Of a DNA stretch of 64,000 bases, positions 47,603-59,019 are shown in pieces. A program made the translations under genes and the position numbers. This DNA comes from Prostheceraeus crozeri (taxonomy: Eukaryota; Platyhelminthes; Polycladida; Euryleptidae), in contig CAJQUW010000614.1 of assembly GCA_907163375.1 (NCBI GenBank), positions 186,001 to 250,000 on the forward strand. Reading direction: 5' to 3'. How positions within the stretch are numbered: position 1 is the first letter of the stretch; each line of letters begins with the position of its first letter. Below the pieces are notes generated by a model, which was given only the letters and a program-made list of their open reading frames with translations, did not search any database and had not been told where the DNA came from.

Positions 47603-48768
47603 CAGTCCGTTTCATAAAAAGTGGATCATCCTAAAATTTGACTAAATAAAACATAAGTATCCATAAGGGTCCAAATGCCAGCCCAAATCAGTAGAGTCGC
47701 ACCACCTTGTACCCGGGGACGATGTAAATGTCTCGGAATTTCCTGATCAGATTTTATCCATAATCTCAATCGACCATCACTATCCTTCAGACGGACTGAT
47801 GCCTCATCAGACCAGACAACCCGATCCCATTGATTTCGCCAGTGACAATGACTCATTGCCCATCTGAGACGTCTTTTTGTATGCTGATCTGATAATTCGA
47901 TCTGAGAGGGCCTCTTACAGCTCTTGAAATTCGACTTAATAAGTCTTCTATGAATAGTGGACTTAGGAATAGACGAGTCTAGTGCAGCCATCTCAGTTAA
48001 CGAGAGACTTGGATCAACTTTAACAAATCTCAAACTTAGGCGGTCTCTACGTTCGGATGTTTTGCGTGGACGGCCAGAGCCCTCTTTACGACAGAGTCGG
48101 AAATCATCATTATGCCATCGATGCACATTTGTGTAAGGGACATTTAGTCGCTTGCTTGTAGCTCGCAAATAAAACCCTAGTTCTAGCAAGGCTGACACTT
48201 TGCCTTTTGTGAATGCGATCTCGTTATTGTTCATTCGTGCTTTGTATTGTTTTCAACCGGTAAGAGATAGATTTCTAGCTGAAAGCAATCAGGAGTGCTG
48301 CCAAAACCACCGCAACGAAGTCAGGAAGCTATGGAACATGAAGTCCAGTTAATCACATGTAGCAGTTACATTATTGTTGATGAATAGTGGTGCTATACTG
48401 GCTCTGATTGACCGATTTTCTTTATTTTTGTTTTGCTTGATAGCTTTTGGCTTGTAGAACAACATATTACATAACAAAGGAAACAAATGTAATTTTATAA
48501 GAGTGAGGTATGATTTTGTGTAACATTGCTAAATGAAGATCAAATTATCTACTACTTTTTTATCTATAACAGGAAAACAACTCAATATTCATGCTTGAAA
48601 TTTCCAACAATTATATTAGTATACTAATAAGTGTATTATTAGTATACTTATAAGCACAACTGACATATCTTCCAAATTTCAGAGAAATTCGTTCAAGTTT
48701 GGCGGAGTTAGACAAAGTTGAAGTTAAGGCGATGTTTAAGGGTGATCCATTTTTTATGAAACAATCTG
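47603..48768 (-). mobile_element. Tc1-like element, internally deleted
   Basis: Termini CAGTCCGTTTCATAAAAA and, inverted at the right, CAGATTGTTTCATAAAAA, with TA on both sides (47601-47602 and 48769-48770). Similarity of the ends runs for 29 bp. At 1166 bp it is shorter than the usual 1.6 kb because the 3' part of the transposase gene is missing. It could still be moved by a related full transposase. Confidence 0.92.
47626..48234 (-). pseudogene. Tc1 transposase, C-terminal deletion
   Basis: 202 codons, open. The N terminus has two helix-turn-helix units joined by the GRPRK hook (SGRPRKTSERRD), then LSLTEMAAL and the STIHRRL recognition helix, W-x-x-VVWSDEAS (first catalytic Asp) and GGATLLIWAGI. 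The frame then runs into the terminal repeat, so the second Asp (DNAPxH) and the final Glu/Asp are lost. The deletion joint is near 47665. It could still bind DNA, not cut it. Confidence 0.9.
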
Positions 48769-48770
48769 TA

Positions 48771-50739
48771 TTATGTTACTTTAGGTAGGCTTATTTCTAA
48801 AAACGGTGTTAATTAACGCCCAAAAATAGGTTGCGCCATCTCCTCCTAAGGATCGTCCCATACCCATGCAAAGTCATTCTCCTCCATGTACATTCTTTTA
48901 TATCAACGCTAGGTCTCATGTTTATGAATACGTTGACCTCTCACCTGCGGCGTTTACTAGAGATTGGCGTATTAGAGGAAATATTAATTTATAAATTCTA
49001 AAATGCCCATATTATGACATTTTTTATTTTGTGAGTTTTGTTGTAGAGGTTTATTCCAATTATTCGGTAAAACGCGGCACAGAATCAGACCTGTATGTAG
49101 GCTACACTTGTGCATGTAAGGATTGTAGGATACGCCTGTATCAATTCACTTAACAGTAGTCTGAGCCTGTGGATCACGTCATGAATATTGATACCAGGCC
49201 TATGCTGATTGCTGACTGCTCTACTAGCTATACGAGTATAGAAGCAAGATACATAAACAAAAGCGTGCAAAAACAAGCAATCACTGGATTATGTGTTTCG
49301 TCTAACCGAAAAGACAAAAGTAATTGACGTGTGTCGGAATTCTGAATTATAAGCAAAGGACGATCTCTACGGTATGGAAGCAAGTTGGAAGAAAATCTGG
49401 GAGCGAGCTATGAATTACGGACTATGCCAGCAGTGACATTCCTTTGTATTTATTTAGTATATTTCTTTGATTTCTATAAAATTCAAATTGTGAGGAGATG
49501 AGATGTCACAGAAACGTCCAAAAACTCAGAAATTACTTAGCATGCCATCAACTTTTCACTTGAGTTTGATTTTGGTTCATTTGATTCAGTATATTCGACG
49601 ATTCAAACTATCGAGAAAAGTTCAAAAATATGTTCAGTGTGCCCCTCTCTCCCCTTCTACAACATAAAATGAATTGCTATTCTTTGATCGGACGATCTTT
49701 CGTGCAGCATAATTTTGTTGATTCTTGATTTTGTTGAGAATTATACTTTAGGAACCCTTGCACAAAGAAAACTGCAATTTCATGACTATGTGCGTTCACC
49801 TTTTAATTAAGTGATGAGGAAAATGCAAATGAAGCCTGAAAACATACCTCAATTCGAAATCGATTTCAAATTTTGACTGCGAGTGCTTCAAATCAATGTC
49901 CATGACTTTTTGATAAGGTTTAAAATGTTTACGCAGACTATTAAATGCAGGACTACATGGCCATGGGGTTGCAAGCCTGAAAACCGCAAAAAAATACCGA
50001 TATTTTTAAGTGAAAATTTGCCGAGATGAAATAACTTATAGGCTAGCCTAAAACGATAATCAGGGCATTTGAACGAACGGTCTGAACGAACGATTATTTT
50101 TTCATTTTTCTGATGAACGAATTATCAAACGGTATGTCTGAGAAGCCGATGAACGGTGATAGGAACGAAAAGGTCTTTTGCTTTTGAACGTGATTGAACG
50201 GCAATTTAACCCCGGAAAACCCAGTGTAAGAAATGATGGTAGAAAATGCTTGCGATACTTTCCAAAATTGTTTTCCAAATACTCTGACTTCAATATATTT
50301 TGAAATTTGAAAAAATTTGTGCCATTTTGAGTATGGGTCACCAATGACCCATTAGGCTTTCGTGGTGGCATTTACTGAAACCTCGGAAATTTCGATGAAA
50401 GAAAAATCTATTGATGCTCATCGAAATGCAGCTTGTTTAAGCATTAAGTCTTCAATTCAATAACATTTCGTGGTAAAAATGATAAGAGACCTGCTATTAC
50501 ACAATGTTTCCACCTCTTGTTGTTGATTTAGCATTCCGAGAATACACTCATACATTACTAAAAAATCTACGCCACATACGGTTTAGCAGTGGTGAAAACT
50601 AAAGAAGTTTCATGTCCTATGAAGTAACCAAATTTGTCATAATACACACGAAATTATCATTTAATTCATCACAATTGGTCACAAACATTGAACAGTTTGA
50701 ATGCAAAAAATCTGTGATGAAGTGCTAGGCCAGTAGTAA
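48771..50739. other. Anonymous AT-rich region before the minisatellite
   Basis: Short AGTATACT-type palindrome near 48617-48655 lies just inside the preceding element. GAACGA-rich stretches occur at 50074-50200. No gene recognised. Confidence 0.4.
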
Positions 50740-50788
50740 TAGGTATGTGATCCGGCGCATCGCTTCGCTCAGCACCGGATCCCACACC
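50740..50788. repeat. CG-rich hairpin next to the minisatellite
   Basis: AGGTATGTGATCCGGCGC pairs with GCACCGGATCCCACACCT (15 of 18 positions) around a loop of about 13 bp. It stands out in AT-rich surroundings and lies directly before the minisatellite and the Polinton. Confidence 0.65.
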
Positions 50789-50809
50789 TAGATACAAAAA
50801 TGAAAAATG

Positions 50810-51245
50810 AAAAAATTAGGGTCCTCTTGAAATTTAGCAAATCAAAATACAAAAAATGGGGTCCTCTTGAAATTTATAAAGGAAATACAAAATTAGGGTC
50901 CTCTTGAAATTTAGCAAAACAAAATGCAAAAATAGGGTCTTCCTTAAACTTATAAAAAATGCAAATAGGAAAAATACAAAATAGGGACCTCTTGAAAATT
51001 AGCAAATCAAAATGCAAAAATAGGAACCTCTTGAAATTTAGCAAATCCAAATGCAAAAATAGGGACCTCCTGAAATTTATAAAAAACAGCTAAAATTAGA
51101 CCCCCCTTGATAACTTATAAAAAAATCAGCTAAATTAGGGACCTCTTGAAATTTAGCAAATCCAAAATGCAAAATTAGGGACCTCTTGAAATTAGCAAAT
51201 CAAAATGAAAAAATAGGGGCCTTCTGAAATTTAGTAAATCAAAAA
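50810..51245. repeat. Minisatellite, about ten copies of a 40-45 bp unit
   Basis: The unit is built from AGGGACCTCTTGAAATTTA, followed by GCAAATCAAAATGCAAAAAT, with variants such as GGTCC for GGACC. It runs up to the ATG of the first Polinton reading frame. It could be a Polinton end region that expanded, or an independent satellite. Confidence 0.88.
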
Positions 51246-51754
51246 TGAATATGAACAAAAATATTCATTTAAAAATGGAAGATATAAGAACAAAAGAACC
51301 ATCAGTCCCTTTATATCCTTCATTATCATATGAAATGGATATAGCAAAACATAAAGATAGAGTCAGGTACATGAAAGATAAGGAAGCGCAACTATTGTTA
51401 AGATTAGAACATTATGATAAATTAAGAAAGAGATGGACTATAGTTAAGAATGTGACACAAGGCGTTGGAGCATTTTTAACAATTTCTTTAGGCGCTCTCA
51501 CTATTGTCATTTCATCTGGCGTTCTTACAATTCCTGTTGTTGCTACAGCTTTAACAGGTACAGGTGTTTTCACAACGTCACTTGCAACAGTGATAGATAA
51601 ATCTGTAATGTCTAAGAAACGAAAAACCTTAAGTAAGAAACATGCGCATGTCAAAGAAGTATATGATAAACTACATTACTACTTCCAGAGAGTGTGTGAT
51701 GACAATGTTATTACGTTAGATGAGATTGAAAAATTTGACCAAATAGCTAGATAA
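51245..51754 (+). CDS. Polinton membrane protein, unidentified
   Basis: 169 residues reading open. The N-terminal 70 residues are charged and helical. A hydrophobic centre of about 45 residues (GAFLTISLGALTIVISSG, then VLTIPVVATALTGTGVF) could form two membrane helices. The C-terminal part is basic and helical (KKRKTLSKKH). I do not recognise the family. Its position beside capsid-side genes suggests a virion membrane or membrane-active protein; this is inference only. Confidence 0.6.
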   Translation: MNMNKNIHLKMEDIRTKEPSVPLYPSLSYEMDIAKHKDRVRYMKDKEAQLLLRLEHYDKLRKRWTIVKNVTQGVGAFLTISLGALTIVISSGVLTIPVVATALTGTGVFTTSLATVIDKSVMSKKRKTLSKKHAHVKEVYDKLHYYFQRVCDDNVITLDEIEKFDQIAR

Positions 51755-51934
51755 GCAACTAAAATTCCTGTTAAATCTCAAGACAAAGTAGACAATGAAG
51801 CTTTTTTAGAAGAAATGAGAACTTTATTAACAACGTTAGAACAAAGTTCCATAGAACAAAAATAAGTTGTTCAGTAAAGTGTTTTTGCTGTATCTCTATG
51901 CTACCACAAAATTCAAATATTATCTTATAAAATA

Positions 51935-52786
51935 ATGAATACAAATGAGACAAATGAGGCAAAAATAAAACAACGAGAAGAATTAATAAAACAGAAAAAT
52001 ATTATGAAGAAAAAACATAGACAATATCGAATGCTACAAGCTGGCGTTCAATCTGATATGTTAGAAAAAATGCACCTAACTGAACAAGTGAAAACTGATT
52101 TTGAAAAAACTATTGCCCCACTCAAAACTCTTGAGAAAGAACTTGCAGTTCATGATAAACGAACTGACATATCTGATCCAGTGCAGAAAACCATCATGGA
52201 TGATTATGGTTTGTTAGAAGCAAACATAGACAAGAAATTACCAAAATCTATGCTATTTGAACATTCTACTTCATTTATAGAGGGAAAGCCATTTCTTAGA
52301 TTTTACTTAGGTGGAGAAGAATTATTTATAAATACTAAAGAAAGTTTAAATTTCACACCAGACAAAACAGCTTTCAGTTTAGATAGAAATTTCGTGGATT
52401 TATTAAGAGGAGCAGATTTAGATAAATATCATACTGATGATCTACTGAAATACGAAACTATGTTAGATAAGGTTGTAACTGCAAAAACTCTTAAGCGTTA
52501 TAAAAATTTGAATGGCTTATTATTCAAAACGTCTAGTACCAGTAAAACAGGAACAAAGATACCAATGCTAACAGCTGCTTCCCCAGCGAGAACTGGTTAT
52601 TCAACACCGGCTGGTTATTCAACACCAATGGCTGCTTCTCCTGCAAGAACTGGTTATTCAACACCGACTAGTTACCCAAAAACAGGAACAGGACTAAAAG
52701 AGACAACGGTTTTCCTGCCTGATGATCCACTAGAATTAATTAAACATATTAGAGATTTTATTAGCTGCAACAAAAGAAGGACATAA
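51935..52786 (+). CDS. Polinton accessory protein, unidentified
   Basis: 283 residues. The N-terminal third is lysine-rich and coiled-coil-like. The middle reads like a compact domain (FLRFYLGGEELFINTKESL). Towards the C terminus there is a short repeat built on ASPARTGYSTP and TPxGYSTP, seen about three times, before a PDDPLELIKHIRDFI helix. Proteins of this layout accompany Polintons and related elements in invertebrates, but I cannot assign a role. Confidence 0.55.
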   Translation: MNTNETNEAKIKQREELIKQKNIMKKKHRQYRMLQAGVQSDMLEKMHLTEQVKTDFEKTIAPLKTLEKELAVHDKRTDISDPVQKTIMDDYGLLEANIDKKLPKSMLFEHSTSFIEGKPFLRFYLGGEELFINTKESLNFTPDKTAFSLDRNFVDLLRGADLDKYHTDDLLKYETMLDKVVTAKTLKRYKNLNGLLFKTSSTSKTGTKIPMLTAASPARTGYSTPAGYSTPMAASPARTGYSTPTSYPKTGTGLKETTVFLPDDPLELIKHIRDFISCNKRRT

Positions 52787-52889
52787 CTCTAGTTTTAGCG
52801 AAATACATGCAATCTTAAAAAGACTATTAGAAAAGAAAATTATAAGTGAAAAAGACTACAAAAGCTTATCTAAATTTTTTGGTTAAAAA

Positions 52890-53425
52890 ATGTCTTCGAG
52901 AGAATTATCATCGGGTGAACTAGAAAAAATTAATAAACATTTAGAAAATTTAATCGAGATTTTGTCCTCATCAAAATTTAGTACGACATTAAAATTTATA
53001 GCAACTACTTCCTCGCATACTTGTAATTTAGACCCTATTATTCACTTAGAACAAGACAAACATTATGAAGTAGCATTAACTAATTTTTCAACATTTAACA
53101 CTATACAAAATATTATTAAAGATGTAAATGACCGATTTAAATATTCAAATGACAAAGGTAAAACTTGGAAAGAATTAACTTTTCTTCCTGGATCTTATGA
53201 AATTGAATCGATTTCCAATGAAATAAAAAGACATTTAGGCATTCAATTTTAAGACAAGAAACAATTACATTTTGCAGTTGAACCAGCAGTAAATAAATTT
53301 TCTCTTACTTTAGATGAAAATCATTAAGTTGATTTTGATATTGACAAATCTTTATCAAGACTATTAGGATTTAGAAAGAAACTCTATGCACAAGGTTTTC
53401 ATATCAGTGAAAATATACACTGATA
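52890..53425 (+). pseudogene. Polinton probable penton (minor capsid) protein, broken
   Basis: The region shows the pattern I associate with Polinton penton proteins: a YEVALTNFSTFNTIQNI stretch, an F-x-Y-S block, GSYEIESISNEI, and further on SLSRLLGF. Penton proteins occupy the capsid vertices. It is broken, with several breaks, and is a fossil. The identification is from pattern memory and could be wrong; it could be another structural protein. Confidence 0.5.
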
Positions 53426-53460
53426 TGAAAAATATATGATGATATATATGATGATTGTGT

Positions 53461-53773
53461 TAATAACAGAGATCAGGCAGTTCAGAGAAATTATTTTACA
53501 AGAGGACGACACAATAACTGTAGTGTCTTTTATTTGACACAAAGTATGTATTCACTAGATGGCAGCGTTATTAGAAAGAATGCTAATATTTTTATGCTTT
53601 TTGAAATCAATCCAAGAAATCTAGGTGATTTGTTAAAAGACTTATGTATACGAGATAGAGATAAGTTTAGACAATCTTGCAGTAATGCTTGGTCAAACGA
53701 TTATGGATTTATCACAATCAATATTGATAAAAAAGTACATGATAGAGTTATAGAAGATCTGTTCACTGACTAG
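53461..53773 (+). pseudogene. Polinton A32-type packaging ATPase, fragment
   Basis: This contains the C-terminal half of an FtsK/HerA (poxvirus A32-like) genome-packaging ATPase: FTRGRHNN, VFYLTQSMYSL, then VIRKNANIFMLFEINP. It is a broken remnant. It is not the same sequence as the ATPase gene at 57820-58992, although both are A32-type, so the element holds two ATPase relatives. Confidence 0.65.
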
Positions 53774-54070
53774 CCTTCGGGTCGAGGGACCCTCTATCGG
53801 AAGGGAGATTTCTTGGCTTTACCCCGACTGAAACTCTGAAACGAACATCTAGTGCATTATAATTCCTCTTCCCAGTCTTCACTATCAGTGTATTCAATTA
53901 TATTACATTCTTTTTTATTCGTTGAAATATTTCGTCTTGTACATCTTCTTCGTTATAAGGTAGCATAATACCATTTGCATCAGGTGCTTGACGTTCAAGA
54001 ATATTTATTTTACCAGTAAATCTTTTTTCTTCAGTGTTATTATTTTTATCAGGAATACTAATACCAGTTT
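53774..54070. other. Spacer between convergent Polinton genes
   Basis: About 300 bp where plus-strand and minus-strand genes meet. A CG-rich stretch (GGTCGAGGGACCCTC, around 53782-53796) may form a hairpin, possibly a shared transcription end. Confidence 0.4.
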
Positions 54071-57000
54071 CTAAAGATCTTTTCCATTATTAACAATTGT
54101 TGTCAATGTTAATTCGCCATGGTATAATTGTATGAAATCTCCTACTTTTACTTTAGTTTTTGTATAACCCTTAAATGTTTTCTTTTCACTAAGTCTCCCT
54201 TGTTCATCTACAGTGATACAGTATTTTTTTTTGGGATCAATAAACAATACATATATAATTCCGCCATTCCCATAATCATTTTTCCCTTGACATAGTTCCC
54301 CACCAACATATCCAGCAGCATCTAATTTATTAAAGAGTTCATTGGAAATGTATATGGAATCAGTATCTGTGTAATGTATGTGTTTTTCTTTAAAACCATT
54401 AATTTCTAAAATAAAGTTGTTCATGATTCGTCTAGAGTGAGCAATAATAAAAGAACCTAAATGTGACGGCATGAATGATGTCGTAGCGTAGCTGCTCAGG
54501 CCTTTGGCCGTCTTTTCAGTGTCTGTAAAATTAGCTTTAAGAAATTCATCAGCTTCCATTTCTACTTTCACTAAGAATTGTTCATCATTTACTTTTTCAA
54601 AATCTTTTACTTCTTGAGTGAAATTTTTTCTCAATGTATTCTCATTCCATAAATGATATTTAGTGGTTATGTCTTTTTATACGGTTTTTCCATATAGTGA
54701 ATTCATTAATAATTTAATTAACTCATCACCTACAGTGTTTCCTTCTGTTTTATATTTTTTTCTTAAATTGAAGAGCTTTTGAATGTATTTTCGAAATGGT
54801 GAAATGTGATAATTTTCTTCATAAATTATACCATCTCTAATAGATAATATTTTTCCACCACATCCAACAATTTCCTGTATATCTACAGAAGTTAACACAT
54901 CATAACACATTCCATTCCTAAACCTTATTATTTCTTGATTACAATTGTTTTCATTCTTTACCTTATCTTTCGCAGGAACTGGTTGAAAAAACATATCATC
55001 AGGATAATGAAACACAACTGTGAATATTCCAGTTTTAGGACGAAATGATTGAGTGTTAAATTGATATAATACTGCTTGTTCTTCTTCTTGTCTAAATTTT
55101 CTAGCTGATTCAGCTTTAGGATATTCCAAATGTTTGTCATACATAGCTGATGGGTATAAAGATGTTGCATCAAAAGCCATTAAGAATTCATTTTGTTGTT
55201 CGAGTAGTTTATGTTCAATTTCTTTACAAAGAACTTTCTTGTCTTGCAACTGATTATACTGCTTCATTAAATCTATTAAATTATTACCAGGGGAGTGCGT
55301 CTCACCGTATAAATACCTCTGAAATATTGGTAGTAAGATGTTACAAAAGGGTGAGACATAATGTCTTATATTGGCTGAGACTCTTCCACCTTTAGCAGAT
55401 TTTCTAACATAGTTTCTAGTCCATAAATCAGTATGTGAGTGTATAAGTGTATTGTCATCTTGTACGTTCTTCATCCAACCGTTAAATGTTAAAGCGGAGG
55501 ATGTTTAATTAGTAGTTATATCTTCACCAATTAATTCTTGCATTACTTGATTATACTTGTAGATACAAAATGCTAATGAAAGAACATCGTTAATTAAATA
55601 CGGTTTCCACTCATGTTCTTTTTCTTGATAATTGTCATGTGTAATTTTGCCGATTTCATAATTTAATTTAAACATATTGGTAGGGGTTTTAAAATTCTCT
55701 TACCATTTGGAAAGACTCGTTTTCACGTGTTGATAGCTACATTTCATGACAATAGTTTGTAAGCAATTCTTTAATAATCTAGCTCTCCTAGGTATATTAC
55801 TAGTTCTCGTTGCCCTGGTTTTACGTTGAATGTACCTCCTAACACTTTCAGTTGTGCAAGGATTTTGTAAAGTAGCCGTGAGTATTCCTCTTGATGTTTT
55901 AAGGGGTGGTTTAGTTAATTTAAAATTAGATTTGAGTGGAAAATATGCATCGAATCCTGATGAATTGTGTGCTATTAAAGTTACTTTCGGGTGATTAAAA
56001 GATCCAAAGTTTTTGAAAAATTGATGTATCGGGCATACGTCCTCTGGGTTTCCCCCGTTCGGACATTCATCTTGTTTCCTAACAAAGATTTTCACACAAC
56101 GTTGAAGTTTGTTAAGTTCTTGTTCAGTTAAGTTATTATATTCACTTATCTGTTTCTTAAGTTCTTTAATTTCGTGTTCGTCCTTACTCCTTTTTATTTT
56201 AATCATGTCACTTAATAAACGTTTTTCCACTTCTTCCAATCTTCGCTTCGGTAAGCAACACATGAATTTATTGAAATTGATAGCACCTAAAGCATAAGGA
56301 ATAGGATGTGCTGTTGAACAACGAGGATCTGGATAAGTTTCGAGATCCCATATATATGTTGAACCATAGTCAATTGGCTTCTTTGTTATGGTTTTATACG
56401 GAAGTGTTGTTAGATTTTCATCAGTAACAGTTTTATATATTGGTTTGAAATTATTTTCAATTTCTCTAATAGCTCCTGCTTTATGGAATTTATTGATTAA
56501 ACAGTAGTGTCCTATTGATGAACCTTCGTGTGAATAATTGCAATAAATGTAATTATGAGACGTTGTAATACCTCTAGGATTTAAATGACGATTAGTAGGG
56601 CTGAAATACTGAACACATTCTCCAAAGTATTTATTGAATTGAGAAAATTTGCAGTTTGACATTACTCCTGTTCTAGATGTAGCTTTCTCTTTATATAAAA
56701 AGTCATTAAACATCTCGAACATAATTATAGCTTGTTCTTCATTGAACCCACGTAAGGCGTTGTAACATTTTATAAAGCAGAAATCTTCAGAAGGAATGTA
56801 GCAATATTGACCGATGTATTTTTTGATTCTATATTTCATGTTAATACCAGCGCCTCTATGTGATCTTTGTACTAGCTTCATTCCAAAATCTTCGTATTTG
56901 ATACTACCTGTAAAAACCCATTCATTAGTATCTGATTGATCATCTAGCTTAGAAAACCATGCTTCAAATGAATTTATCGTATAAAATGTAGCGTAAAAGT

Positions 57001-57328
57001 TTGGTATTGTGCTTCCATTTTCTTTGTTTATTACACCAAATAAATTTAAAACCTTCCCATGTCGTAACAGCTCACGTATATCATTTACTACATTAGTAAA
57101 AAGTTCATTTTCATACATGATATTGTCCGGGTAAAACAGATTCAATAGGTCCTCACCAAGTCTATCATCAGAGAAGATGTCAGTTTCTAATGTTTCCTTT
57201 GTTCTACGGTTCTGTTTTTGTAATACGTTTACTACGTCTACTACGTTTAATTTCTGCATCAAATTCATCAATTTGTTTCTTGATGAATTCATCGATCCTA
57301 GCCATTCGTCCGAGAGACATTTCACCAT
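54071..57328 (-). pseudogene. Polinton protein-primed family B DNA polymerase, broken
   Basis: Minus strand, about 1050 codons of sequence. Recognisable parts in order: an N-terminal region; the 3'-5' exonuclease domain (YIWDLETYP and LIAHNSSGFDAYF blocks); and the polymerase domain with palm motif A (DATSLYPSAMYD), motif B (LLMNSLYGK) and motif C (YTDTDSIY). This is the protein-primed PolB used by Polintons and adenoviruses to copy linear DNA from a terminal protein. The gene is broken at about three places. It is flanked on the same strand by a small gene and the packaging ATPase. Confidence 0.9.
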
Positions 57329-57358
57329 TAATATTTTTTTAAAGAAAAAATTATGTTT

Positions 57359-57676
57359 TTACATATACACAGGAATATTCAGTTGATGCAATGTTTCTAA
57401 TTCATGCTTTGTTAAATTTTCTTTCTTAATCAACCATAAATTATTGTGCGCTAAAAATACTCTGAAACTTCGTAGACAAAGTGGAAATTCTTTTGTTTTA
57501 ACACACGGTTTGATACCATGTTTTGTTTTATAATCTGTAACGAACGCTACGTATTTATGATGATAATAAAATCTAACTTCTGTCTTTGAATTTACAGGGT
57601 TTGTAGGATGTCGATAATTTTTTAAAACTGGTGCGTGTTTGATTATATACTGACTATAGTCATCATGTATACACAT
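57359..57676 (-). CDS. Polinton small protein, unidentified
   Basis: 105 residues, reading open, just upstream of the polymerase on the same strand. It is rich in His, Tyr and Lys (YYHHKYVAFVTDYKTKHG) with no membrane segment. I know no family for it. Its position suggests co-expression with the polymerase. Confidence 0.55.
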   Translation of the reverse strand: MCIHDDYSQYIIKHAPVLKNYRHPTNPVNSKTEVRFYYHHKYVAFVTDYKTKHGIKPCVKTKEFPLCLRSFRVFLAHNNLWLIKKENLTKHELETLHQLNIPVYM

Positions 57677-57819
57677 AATTTTATTTATTTTTTAATTATA
57701 AATTTACATTTCATGTTAGTTACATCTTGTTCATTTCATATGAAACAAAAATTACATATGAAGATAAGTTACAATTAAATACTATTGTTACATATTGTTC
57801 ATTTCATATGAAACAAAAG
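57677..57819. repeat. Short duplicated spacer
   Basis: A segment containing TTCATTTCATATGAAACAAA occurs twice (about 57730-57750 and 57790-57810) with TTACAT on either side, between the small gene and the ATPase. Possibly a regulatory duplication. Confidence 0.55.
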
Positions 57820-58992
57820 TTACATTTTATGCACTTCATCTATTATTGGACGCATGGCACTTAATGTATTTTTCGCATCAGAGACTAACGGTTGTACATT
57901 TTTTAGTACATCACGGAAATCATTAATACCAGTTCTGATAACATCTAGCGTATCTCTATTTTCCAATCGTTTAGGAGTTGCTATCTTTAGTACATTATTC
58001 AGATAATGATCGAAATAGAAATAAAATGTTTCAGGTATGATCGTTAGTGATTCGTTTTCTAGAAAGATCGTTATTTCTTCTATGTTATGTGGGGATAAAT
58101 TCTTTGCACCTGCATAAAGACTAATGTTAAAATCTGACGCATTGTTATATAAGTCATGTTCAGTATCCAATTGCACATTTAGATCTTTATCATATACTTG
58201 CATTTGATTCAGAATGGTATCAACACGTATTATACCATACTTAACATGTGCTTTTTTTGCTAAAGGCAACGTGAGGTTATAATTTTTCTTGATGTCCTCA
58301 AAGAACGTAGTATTATTTTGTGTAGTTGTATAAAAAGTTTCTACATTTTCTCTAATCTTATTATCTACATCACAAGCTTTATGAGCTAATACTATTATTT
58401 GTATATTATGGTGACGTCCTTTTGTAAATATTTCTGATATGTCTTTTTGTTTCACTAAACTAGCTACATCATCTAATACTAGTAATGATTTTTGTGTATA
58501 TGCCCCTGCAAAATTTTCCATATCTTCTAACATACATAAATCATGTTCGTTATAAACATTCGTAAACTCTGGCCATTCATCTTCCTGTAGACAAAACACA
58601 TGTACGTTAGTTTCATCAGGATAATGTTCATTGATATACTTTCTAAGAAATTTCGTCTTTCCACTTGCAGTCTTTCCATAAACTATAAAATGTAAGTTCT
58701 CTTGTGTAGTACGTCCTTTCTGTTTATTCATTTGACGTCCAGGTGATTTCCAACCTTTAAAAGTTTTAGTTTGTTCTTTATAAAATGCAACCTTCATTTG
58801 TTCTGGAGTTTGTAAGAAACCTAAACAATTTACAAATCTATAAGTAAGATGAATTATGACACATATGATAATAATTTTAACACAATGAAATTTTAGAACT
58901 CCAAAGAATCTTCCAAGATCTGATTCTTCTGAAAATAAAGATTTTTCTTCAGATGGATGGTACTGATTGGTTACAGGTCGTGGAATACGCAT
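57820..58992 (-). CDS. Polinton packaging ATPase (A32/FtsK-HerA type)
   Basis: 390 residues, reading open. An N-terminal hydrophobic helix (VKIIIICVIIHLTYRFV) precedes the ATPase domain. Walker A is YGKTASGKTK and Walker B is SLLVLDDVAS; downstream FTKGRHHNIQIIVLAHKA holds the sensor/arginine-type region. The C-terminal 120 residues have no known domain. The family pumps the genome into the capsid. The N-terminal membrane segment is unusual for an A32-type ATPase as I know it. Confidence 0.8.
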   Translation of the reverse strand: MRIPRPVTNQYHPSEEKSLFSEESDLGRFFGVLKFHCVKIIIICVIIHLTYRFVNCLGFLQTPEQMKVAFYKEQTKTFKGWKSPGRQMNKQKGRTTQENLHFIVYGKTASGKTKFLRKYINEHYPDETNVHVFCLQEDEWPEFTNVYNEHDLCMLEDMENFAGAYTQKSLLVLDDVASLVKQKDISEIFTKGRHHNIQIIVLAHKACDVDNKIRENVETFYTTTQNNTTFFEDIKKNYNLTLPLAKKAHVKYGIIRVDTILNQMQVYDKDLNVQLDTEHDLYNNASDFNISLYAGAKNLSPHNIEEITIFLENESLTIIPETFYFYFDHYLNNVLKIATPKRLENRDTLDVIRTGINDFRDVLKNVQPLVSDAKNTLSAMRPIIDEVHKM

Positions 58993-59019
58993 TTACCGGT
59001 GGATTTTCCATTTTTTAAA

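Noticed and set aside
46143-49655. GGGGCACATTGAAC near 46153 and an inverted GTTCAGTGTGCCCC near 49630 as ends of a 3.5-kb element
   Set aside because: Similarity stops after about 15 bp and there is no target duplication; GGGGCAC motifs occur repeatedly in the region.
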